Positions 37,620 to 48,084 of a stretch of 64,000 nucleotides of DNA are shown here, in pieces. Under the pieces are notes generated by a model that saw nothing but the letters and a program-made list of their open reading frames with translations, made no database searches and was not told where the DNA came from. This stretch comes from Lasioglossum baleicum (Eukaryota; Arthropoda; Insecta; Hymenoptera; Halictidae), in NCBI RefSeq assembly GCF_051020765.1, contig NC_134934.1:11980001-12044000 (forward strand), written 5' to 3'. Positions within the stretch are counted from its first letter, which is position 1, and the number at the start of each line of letters is the position of its first letter. The position numbers were made by a program, and so were the translations under genes.

Positions 37620-40600
37620 AAGCTACCCTTCCAGTACACGAATACTGACCCTTCGGGGGTGGATTTCTCTCCCTTGAAAAATATCGGCAATCTTTCGCAC
37701 TCCGGTTAAACGAGCGGCGAGCGAGCCCGTAAGGGGGTGAGTTCGTAAAGCGTATGCGGACGTTTCAGTGAACCCGAACCGATTCGTTACACGTCATTGA
37801 TATTTTAACCCCCTCTAACAGAGTATCCCCAATTTCGTGCAAAAACACGCCGCGTCACAATCGGGCAACAAGATTGTTTTCCCCGTAAAAGATACGACTC
37901 CATCTTTTATTAGAATATATAATCTTTAAGAGTGCATATCATTTCTGATTAACAATTTGACCCTGGAATAACAGCAACAGATTTTCTAAAGCTAAAGTTC
38001 CTAGAAGATACACTGCTAGGGAGTTATAACAGATTAAAAAAATATTTAATGTAACAGCAGAAAAATCTAAGGATGAAAAAGGAGACGTCAAGCCACAACC
38101 AATATGTTTAAACAATTTTCTCGAGCCTCTACGGGGTCGATAAATCATAGAACAGTTAATTTCCCAGAAAAAGTCGAGGAGTAAAACGGTAGGTGTCTGC
38201 CATACGAACATCTTTGAAGGACCTCCCGGTTTCCGCGCCGAGAAAAACCAAGCTCGACTCGACAGCCCTACAAATAAATTGAGCAATAGAAAACAAAGGC
38301 GAGTCGGTTGTCGTGAAAAGCGTGTCACGCGTCGCCAAGAAGGCTTCAACAGCCGGCAACGACACACTCGATTCTAAAGACCAGAAATACACGAATATCC
38401 TCGCGAGCGTGTCGGCGTGAGCCGCGGGACAATCGCGGGAGGACTCTGGGAAAGTGGTGCGGGGCCGCGGGATCGGAAAATCGAAAGTAAAGTATCGCGC
38501 GGCGAGTCGCGCGCGGTATAAACGGATGTTTGAGTAATTGATTTAGGAATATCCATTTAATTAGGCAGCCGTTGTAAATGCCAGGAGAGACGAGAGGATG
38601 CTGGCTCCGGGCGACAATACTTCTCCAGTTCTTTATCGGGAAACCGAGAAGGATGGCCGCGCGACGGGAACGAAGGAGTATCGGCAATAATGAGATTGAA
38701 ATTAATTCGACGTCGTTGCCGCCCGCCGAGATATTCGACGATAAGATAATTCAACAAATTTGCCCAACTAAGCCTCGGATTTTCCTTCCGTGCCCAGCGC
38801 GCCCGTATTACCCTCCACTTCGTTACGTGCTCCTTTTTTCTCCGACCCACCCCCTAACTGCCACCCTCTTCTCTCATTCACTCTCTGTCTCTCTTGTTCT
38901 CTCTAGCGAGCGAGTTTTTTCTCCCCCCCGTGATATTTAACGCTTCGCCGCGAGACAATGCTCGCGCTGAGCAATACGAGCCCTAAACGCGAGCCTCGTC
39001 CGAAGACAAATGAACATTACTTAATCTTTTAACCGGGAACGAGACAACGCAATGCCGCGAACGCAGCCGAACTAATCCAGCGCAATTGTTTTCGTCCATG
39101 TTGACTGCTTATCTGGCTTAACAGCCGACTAATTCCACGATCTAACAAACTTCGAGTTTCGTAGCTTCCACGCTGCCCTCGCCCTTCCGCCCCTGCACCC
39201 CCGAATAACCCCTGCCACAACCCCACGACCACCCGACCCGGTAGTTAACCCCCGTTTGCCGAGAGTTTTTCAGGCTCGCCTCGCGAAGGGCCTCGGGAAA
39301 TGAACACCGGACATTAAGATACAGCGCACAACGTAATCGCTTAGCGCAGCCGAGATCATACGTGTCTCCGGGAGATAGCGGAATGGCGGCCGTTTAAGCG
39401 GAAATAAACGCCACCGCGAGTAATTGCGAAATAAGGGAAGAATGCTCCACCGGTGTTCGCACATTTTGCAAATGAGGGATTGCTAAACGCTCCGCAGCCC
39501 GCTGCCGCTAGTGAATTAAGCTCGCATAAATAACAAACAATTTTCCTATGGATGCTTCTTCGCTATAAAAGGATTTAGATGGCCATTATTACCATGTTCA
39601 CGCTCCATCATTATATGTATTTTTAGTACGTTTGTGAAACCACATCGAATTAAATACATTTATATGTTACTCAAAGACAATCTTTTTTATTCATTATTCA
39701 TTTAATTACCTTCCAGTTCGTCCTTAAACTTTACAGTACTACTAAGGAGTTTGCAGTGTTTCTTTAATTATTTATTCGTAATGAACGCATAACAATCCAT
39801 AATTTATAACTTCGTAACATAATCGATCGTAAATAAATATGAAATAGCAGGCTGTATCATACACAAAATTTTACGTGGCTCTAAAAGCATCATAAACACA
39901 CGTAAATTAATTCGAATGATAATGTTGTGACAAATACGATAAGTGAAATGCAGGATAAACTAACATTAAATAAATAGTGAAACTTGCGTCGACCATCCGG
40001 ATGGCTATTTCATTCATTTCTTCGGTATTGGAATTTGAAATTTCCCGAAAGCGCCAAGTTTACAACGAAGCAGGTAGCCGAGTTAGCAACTTCCGAAATT
40101 TCGCGACAAGTCTCGGTTCTAAACACAAAATTACGTTTACCGAAGTTGAGGAACTATACGATCATTTTCTCGTTCGGGTTCCCGGGGGACGGCGATCTCT
40201 TTCGCTGCAGGGGCTATAGACCACCTTTAAACCGGATCCTAGGGGAGGAAATTTTGTGCGGATGTGTACTACCCATTAGTAGGCAACCATGTATTACATC
40301 GGCGCCAAGGCAGTTCAGGCAGCCCAGGTGCGAGAAACGAAGTCGAAAGGTAGAGATCTACGTGTCGATATCAGAGCCGCAGTTCCGAAACTTATTTTCA
40401 CCAGCCCCCAGATTGTTGCATCGCGTGAAGTTTACCCTCAGACGGGAAAATTTGTTGCACCCTAATCTACCCTGCAGATTATTTGCTGACATGCGATTAA
40501 AAACTCGTTGCACAAAAAAACAGCGAAACGAGCAATTATATCTTGCCTGTTGTTCAAAATTCTACTATGATATTTGCTACTTTTTATTTATGTGATTCCC

Positions 40601-40631
40601 TTTCATTTATTTAACCCTTTCACTACAATGG

Positions 40632-40689
40632 ACGAGATATCTCGTTTCCACGATGTCGAGAAAACGATGCTATGGACGAGATATCTCGT
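40632..40689. repeat. Pair of 14-bp perfect palindromes ACGAGATATCTCGT
   Basis: The palindrome occurs at 40632-40645 and again at 40676-40689, each preceded by ATGG and 44 bp apart. The first lies just inside a TTAACCCTTTCAC sequence (40611 on) that resembles a piggyBac-type end. It may therefore be part of a decayed transposon or a dispersed repeat carrying a symmetric binding site. Confidence 0.6.
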
Positions 40690-43600
40690 GTATCTTCGTC
40701 TTATTTGAAAATTTTACGCAAGCAATCGATTTTTAAGACATGTCTTTGTTGGTGGAATTTAAGTGGTACTTGAAGATGATTAATATTAAATAAACATTTA
40801 TTGCGTACTGAAATAGCAGTCGTGCATACTTATTGATTGACATACAGTCATATTCACATTTTCTTAGAGATTGTGAACCCAATTCAACAAAGTTTAAAAA
40901 TTTCAACAGCAGTTAACACAAAAATCCTAAAACGCCCGTTTACCTTCAGTAATAAAAATCCTGATACGAAGGATCAAGCGAAAAGGCTCGCTAAAAGCGA
41001 GACACGAAGACAATGGCCTTAACCGTCGAAAATAAAACAAAACCGGAACTAATCACCGGGGGAACTGTGTCAGAAGTTGGCGGAAAGCGAGACGCGTCTT
41101 TGCGCGAAACAGAAAAACTCGAACGTCCCGTCGGAAAAAAGAGAAAAAAAAAAGAAAGGGGAAAAAGCTGCGCGTTCCTTTCTCGGAGGGTCACAGTGGT
41201 AGGGACAAAGAGGCCCGGGGGCACTCTATAAAATACATGTACACGCGAAATCCGTGGAACTCGCGCAACCGACAGGGCCAGGAATTTGGCGGAATAGTTG
41301 TAGCGAGACGTCACAATAAAAAAGATGGCGATGGGTTGAGGAGTGTTGCGAGGGGTGGAACCGTAGGCGGCGTTCCACTCTTTCTGCTGTGTGTCCTGTT
41401 CTTTTTTCGATCGTGCCGGCTGGTGGGTAGCTGTTTTCCATGGTCGCGAGGATGGGACCCCGGTAGGACGGAAACGACGACGTCCTCGTCGTCGTCGTCG
41501 TCGACGGATACGGAAGTGCGGGGGTTGGCGAGCGTTTGACATATTTTGTCCGTAGAACCGACAGATCAGGGACGAAAGCGGCGTACGGGAAAGGATTGGG
41601 TAGGGGGTATCTAGCGAGCGAGCACGGGGACACCTCTGCTTCTGACGTGGAGATTAGTGTCCGCCATTGTGGTGACGTCACCATAGTTAACACGCATTCA
41701 AACGTCCGGGAGTCTGCTGGCGAAATTATTGACCAGCGAGGCTGCAGGGATCGCGAGCATCCCTCTTTCTCTTATTTTTTCCATCTTCCATACCACCGCC
41801 GCGATCCCTTTTTCTCTCTTGTCGTCGGTGATCGAGGAGCTCTCGCCAGGTGGATCGGTATCAGAAACCGTCGACGGACGACTGGGAACCATGGCGGATG
41901 ATCTATCGTCGCGGCCGAATCGCGCTCGTTCCGGTCGACTACGGAACGTGGCAGAAGTCGGTGCCGGTTGACAGATGAATGTGCCCCCGGGAACAATGGA
42001 GCCGACCAAAAATTAACGGCATTGTCTTAACTTTGAGCCATCCGCGCCTCCCCTTCGCCTCTGTTTGGCTGCAACCCGCCTCGCACTCGGCCCAACGACG
42101 AGTCGATTACCACGAAACAGGGGGAACCGTGTACCCCCGCTACCATTCAGAAGAGAGAGCTTTCCCGGCTTTCGATTACAAGCCCGACGACGGATTGTCC
42201 CGGCCGTTACTGCCGGATTTCGAACTTTATGACGTGTAATTTTGGGTTTGACGGGTTCGGGAGATGTACGAGTCTGCCGAGACACGTGAACCCGTTTATG
42301 ACGCCCCTTGTTCCGCCGCGGAAAAATCTTCGAGGATCCTACCTTACACCGTATAAACTTATAGACACGGTTCAGATAATTTTCGTTGAAGCAAAGATAA
42401 AGTAATGCGTGACTCTATACATATACTATACACATGCCGTTTCTCCAGATTATTTGCATTGTGTATGTATTTCTTGAGGGACTTGTTTACCTCTTATCTT
42501 TATCCTTGAGAATGAATATATTGAGCTAGATTTTTAAACATATGATATAAATGGTATAAAAAAAGAATAAAAATGTTGTTTGGGCCAATACGTACGACAC
42601 CGTGTGAAATATTAAATCAGTTGTTTCGTAAATTTTCCTTTTCTGATAAGGAAGATATGAAAGCTTTCTAGACTCTAATTCTTTTTGTAAGTTGACGAAC
42701 CATAAATCATAAAATAACATTCTCCTATGTATTTTATCATTTGAAAAATATTGTTTAATGGTGCCATCAAATGAATGCATCCTAATGCGACCGCCATAGT
42801 TGTGGACGCTCCCCTGATGTGCGCAACCCTCTGTGCATCTAAGCATCGCGTTCACTATGCTTACCTGAGCTTCGATCGTTGATGCCGGTGTGCATCGCAA
42901 GATGGCGTGGCGTACCACCGAAAACGCGAATGTACTAGGCCCGATGACGTTGTCGTGGAGTAATTCAAAAAATCAACAGACAATGGGAATCGGTAAATTT
43001 AGTAGATAATATCGTTATCAGAGAACGAGACGCGCTCCGTACACGCGATTCCTATTGCGAAACGCATTATGCAATGACCGTAATAAGCGTCCAATAGTAA
43101 TGCCTCGGAACGATTTAAACAATTTATGTAACGAGCTTTCTATAGCCGGCGGAGGCGTATCGAAGATCGCCGGAAGATCGATCGTTCCTTTCGCTTTCCG
43201 AGTAATCAATCAATTACCGCGGAGGATCAATTATCCTTTCGTTCATTATAACCAGAAACGAAAAAGGGGAAAGAACGTGGAGCAACGCCCACTCGAGCCG
43301 CGCGAACAAATAAAACATGCAAGGAGATTCTTATTCGACGTGGAAAATGGGATGGTGAAGAGGGAAATGAGTCGATCTGGTTTCGATTATTTAAAAACAA
43401 TGTGGTTTATTTGAATCGCACAAGACATACACCGTATCTGCTATGTTTACAATTAGGGACTTCCCCGCGGAAAAGCCGGCCAAACGCGATTGGCCAGGCT
43501 TTGCCCGAAGACGCCAGCGTTTTCGTATTGCCTTAATGTCGATCCTCGGTTTTAAAAGTGCTCCGAACGCCAGGTTTTCTTTTTTCTTTCTCTTCTTTTT

Positions 43601-45120
43601 TCTCTCTCCCTCTCCCGCTCTCCTTCTTTCTGATCTTTTACTCGAAATAAAAACCCAGTGATGCCGTCTCTAGAAACCGAGCTTCGGATTAGTCTTTTTA
43701 CCCTGGATCAGAAGATTTCTCGCTAAAAATCCAATTTCCCTGCTACCGATGTACCTTTTGTTGGCCTTCCAACTCCCCCGACCATACTCCCATCGCGATC
43801 ATCGTTGCGTGGCTCGCCCCACACACCGCCGTCGCTTACTATATTATAGGAAATACTTCTTCTTTATTTTAAGATTTATTTATTTAACTGTCTAGATACT
43901 TCAATTCGCTATACTTCTGACATTCTTTTCTGGGATTATCTTTTACCATTTTAGTTTTCTTTTTAACTCGATTTTTACCCTGTGTAGTAACGTTGGATGT
44001 CGACCGAACGGACACGGATCCGAGCCTCGCGGAACGATTCGATCCATCGACGAATACTCGAACGACGATCTGTTTCTTCTACGATTATCCTCGTTTCTCG
44101 AGGTCCGTTCTACACCGTGTCCAGTCGGCCGGATCGCCCGTCGCGAGATTTGCGTGTGTGATTGAGTTCTTCTCTTTGTTCGCTGTTCGTGAGGCAGGGA
44201 ACTTGGTCCTGTGTAGGATGAATTCGAATAAGAAAGACGAGGGGAAAAACTATTGTAACGATGGCGCGTTCCGCGGGTGTTCTTCGGCCCTTTCCCCGCG
44301 TTTCGACCTCTCGTCGCAAACGGGAAACCATTTCTCCCTGTAATTAACCTTCCCGATGCTGCACTCGCCATAATCCCCCCTTCGGGATGCGAGCTGAGCA
44401 TTCTATGGCCAACCATGGTCGCTAAGGTCCACCAAAACTACAGCTACACTTAGATTTTTATAAATATTCAAAACTCCTCGTTTTACTCTATTTCTTTTTG
44501 ATCGCGGAGACCAAATAATTTGTCGCACAAGTGAAATTTCACATTTCAGCAGCGATTTCTTTTATGCAATGTGTATAATAGAACCTCGATAGTTGCACAC
44601 AATAGAGTTCCCGATTTCGATTAAGCTTTTATTAAAATTAGAAAATATGTTTTCCCCCATTATCGACGTTTCATTTCATTTATTTATGACCAAGAGGATT
44701 GTCCATCACAATAGCTACTCACTCTACTCCAGTCACTGTGTTACGAAATTGTAGTAGGACGGTTAGCTATTATGATTGTCAATGAATCTTAACGGTATCT
44801 ATTTTTCAATAAACAAGATATAATTGTGACAGACGCAACCATCGAGGTTCCATCATGTAACAACGTGTTTCTCACGACTAAAGACGGCCATGATGGAACG
44901 GTCAATACGTTTTTTGTGGTTTCCTCGTCGGACGAGAGACGCGCGTCTCGATTCCCATCCGAAGACGATAGAACGAGGATTCGAGCCGTTCGATTACGAT
45001 GAAAAAATTGATGCGACTGATAGTAGTGATGATTTTATTTATTTCTCGTGTTCGAATAGCGACGACATTCGTCTGCCTTATTCTCCGCCCGGTTCTCCAC
45101 CTCCTCATCACCGTGTCTCT

Positions 45121-45223
45121 CCTTTCTATTCTCTCTTTCTTTCGCTCGCTCTCGCTCGCTCTCTCTCTCTCTTGCACTCTCGTTCTCTCGATCGTTCTTT
45201 CTCTCGTTCTCTCTCGCTCCCTT
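45121..45223. repeat. (TC)n/(CTCG)n-rich low-complexity tract
   Basis: About 100 bases of CT and CTCG repeats. The open frames on both strands here (RERERT-type and SLSLS-type) are by-products of the repeat. Confidence 0.85.
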
Positions 45224-46204
45224 TCATTCGCTACGGGCAGTGCCATTATTTACAATATCGTATAAACGGAGCCTTGCATGTACGTATTTTCGGAATCGAT
45301 CTAACAAACTTGCGCACTCCCTCGCCGCTTCATTAAACTAGATAACGAGATTTTTTATCTAGGGCCGTACACGTCTAACACCGAGACAACTATGTTGATA
45401 TGAGTTTCCTTTTTTTTCTTATTTAAGTACTTCGCTCTTACTCTCTCTCTCTTTCTCGCACCGGGAAAAAAAACCATCCTCGAACGCATTCACACATTTC
45501 GTTTTCGCATTTGCTCGAGCTTCACGCATTTTCTTCGCAGTTTCTCTTTTAACGAGCATCCACGCACACATACGGACACGCACTCGCACGGAAATCGAAA
45601 AATGCGCTGTCGGCCGCGCATCTTCTAACTCCATCGGTCTTCTGTCTCCGAAGTTAATTTATCTTATTGCCTAGATCATTTTTTTTTAGGAACAGTCCCC
45701 TTCGAAAACGTTTACAACGAGGCGTTTTAGGATGAACGAAGGAAAGTCGAAGGAAGAAAAAAAAGACTATCGTGGAACAGAAACTATACAGTCAATGGAA
45801 CCGAAAAAGGAAAAATAAAATACATCGATCCGAGGCGCGGCGACCACGGTTCGCGCCCGCCCGTTTTTCGTTTTCGTTTACCTCAGTCTTGGGCGAAAGG
45901 AAAGAACAGAAAAAAATAATAAATCATCAACCAACCGGCAGGCGGGTGCGTCTCGCGAGGCGATTTTCGCAGGAACAACGAAAAGATCTCGATCCTGCGA
46001 AAGCCGCGCGCAAGCGCTCGCGTCGCGACAATAAATATAACCAACGAACAAACGCGCAATTGTAACGATAGCGTGGTCGGCTCGATCGCGACGCTGGCCG
46101 TCGTCGATGATGATTTTCGAGACCGTCGGAATCGGGAACTTTTGCCGTACGTTTCACGTCACTGTCATTTGGAATCGCTCCTCTAGAGAAGCCTGTTCTT
46201 TGTA

Positions 46205-46433
46205 TTGGGTTGGCAAGAAAGTAATTTTGGTATTGTAAGGTGTAATAGAGCGCAATTTTTTTATCCAAGCAATGAATTTTAATGAACAAGATATTCTCCC
46301 TTTTGTTCGATGATCTTTTGCTAAAAAGAATAAATAAGAAAATATCTTATTGATCGAAGTTCATCGTGTGAATAAAGAAATTCGGTTTTTCATTTCACCT
46401 TAAAATGCCGGAATTACTTTCTTGCCAACCCAA
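46205..46433. mobile_element. mariner-type MITE, 229 bp, in the BCL11 3' flank
   Basis: The left end TTGGGTTGGCAAGAAAGTAA and the inverse of the right end are identical over 22 bases and similar over about 29. TTGGGTTGGC-type termini are typical of insect mariner elements. TA precedes the left end (46203-46204); the right flank reads TG, a decayed TA. Only about 170 bp of interior remains, so transposase has been deleted. It lies 1.65 kb downstream of the BCL11 stop codon and could be part of a long 3' UTR. Confidence 0.85.
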
Positions 46434-46646
46434 TGATTGATATTTATATTCTTTTTTAGCGTTACATGCAAGCAACGGGATCTCGGAAATCACTGATGAT
46501 CGACGGACACGTCGCGCGACGCCGCTTTGCGCCGATAAACCTAAACAACTTTGGCATCTTCTTAACCATTTAAAACAGCTTTCGATAATAATTTAATATC
46601 GGGATAAAATAATGAAGACGGTACTCGCAGTCGCTGCGAACCGCGT

Positions 46647-46780
46647 TAATAATAGTGGCAATGAATAATAGCAATAATAATAATAATGGTAATAATAATA
46701 ATAATAGTATCAATAATAATAGTAATAATGACAATAATAATGAATAATATTAATAGGCGATAATAGAAATGGTAATAATT
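46647..46780. repeat. (AAT)n trinucleotide-rich block
   Basis: Imperfect AAT repeats interrupted by GGT, AGT and GAC run for about 130 bases. They lie downstream of the BCL11 stop codon; if transcribed, the minus strand would carry an AUU-rich stretch. Confidence 0.8.
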
Positions 46781-47450
46781 CATAGTGGACAATAAAGTCA
46801 ATAAAAGTACTATATAATACATTTTACATAGGATCGAGCTAGAGCTTAAAGTCTAAAACGCAGCTTTGCTTTACACATGGTTTTAACGTACGTCGAGTAC
46901 TCACGGTATCCTAAATCATCGATAACAGAGTCCTCGGGATATCGATGTGTCGAGTATGTACACGCAGGATCGTCGGAGTCGCCGATTATTCTTTCCCATC
47001 GCGGATAGAAACGTTTCGTTTCGTGGACGTAGAAAAGAGAAAGTATAAGAGTAACGGAAAAAAGAACAGAAAAAGAGAGTAAAGAAGGTAAAAAGAAGGA
47101 ATACAAAGCCGCGTCGATGTCGATCGACGCGCAGCGACGACGCCGGTATAATGTACAAAAAGTTTTCTCCCGTTCTCCCCCGTCGCGCTTCCTTTCGTGT
47201 CTTTTCCCATTTGTCTCTAATACATACAGAGTGGTTGCAGGTCTCTCCATAGTACATAACATAATCCACGTACACACGCCGCACATGCTTCCCACATGCG
47301 TGAACACACGCAAGCATACACACCGGGGTGTGTGTACACGTGCATTACGTTACACAGTATGCGGTAATAGATTTATCATTTAAATAAATAATCTTCAAAT
47401 GCGATAATAAAGTCACTATGTTCATTATACCTATGTATAATATTTATATT

Positions 47451-47565
47451 CTGTATAATTTGCATTTTTAGATCTCATATTTATATTTATATATTTATAT
47501 ATATATTTATATTTTTTATATATATATATTCATATTTATAGTGTCTTTATTTATAACTATGTATA
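47451..47565. repeat. TATATT/ATATTT-rich low-complexity tract
   Basis: A nearly pure A/T tract with TATTTATAT-type repeats lies in the BCL11 3' flank next to the candidate polyadenylation signal. Confidence 0.75.
47546..47551 (-). terminator. Candidate polyadenylation signal AATAAA for BCL11
   Basis: The plus strand reads TTTATT here, which is AATAAA on the transcribed minus strand. It is the first canonical hexamer after the stop codon, 534 bases downstream. It sits next to a long A/T tract, so it could be fortuitous. Confidence 0.3.
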
Positions 47566-48084
47566 AGGATATACTTTAAATAACTGTGCTGAGACTCGCA
47601 AAGTGGTAACCATTCGTTTTTCGTTTCTAGTTGAATCAAGAACGCGGAGTAGGTCTTTTTATCGAGTACCTTCTCGTTCCTCCACTGATGCAGTGCCTAT
47701 GGTACGATCCTCGTTATCAGGGCCCTGTCGACTTCGAGGGCCTCGAGGGCTTTGTTGTTCGCGTACTCCTCTTTTGGGACCGTTTCCAGGTCCGTCTTCG
47801 ATCGGCTGTTTTCCTGACCGATCTACCACCTCTCCTGATCCTGAGAGGCGACCTTGGACAGGCCAAGAAGATCTTCGCGCGCAAGAAGCGGGCGCCGTCT
47901 CCTTATCGATACGTTCTTCGGTCCGCAGTTAGGACCCAGTCTCTCTATCGGACACCCACGTGTTCTCCAGCCTCGCTGCTTCTCTCTCCGACTGCTGTGT
48001 CTGTTTTCTCCCTGTTCAGTACACCGGGTAGGGCGGTCTGTGCGGCCACAGTGGCGGGATCGGCGGTAGGCTTCCGTTCCAAGA

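Larger units (their letters stand above)
36742..46202. other. Non-coding region, 36.7-46.2 kb
   Basis: It contains the paired CCAAT elements (37.6 kb), the palindrome pair (40.65 kb), a (GTC)n run near 41.49 kb, and a CpG-rich block at 41.0-42.3 kb with CCGCCATTGT and TGACGTCA close together (41661-41680). Open frames at 43055-43414 and 42526-42918 show no family features. The end nearest BCL11 (44.9-46.1 kb) is TC-rich then CpG-rich and could belong to a very long BCL11 3' UTR. Confidence 0.5.
46434..48084 (-). other. BCL11 3' UTR / 3' flank zone
   Basis: This zone lies immediately downstream of the BCL11 stop codon. The first canonical AATAAA on the minus strand is at 47551-47546, so a 3' UTR of about 540 bases is the simplest reading. 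Nervous-system transcription-factor genes often have much longer 3' UTRs, so the true end may lie beyond. The zone contains an AT-rich tract (about 47451-47565) and an (AAT)n block (about 46647-46780). No continuing coding frame is seen. The UTR end is not established from sequence alone. Confidence 0.4.
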
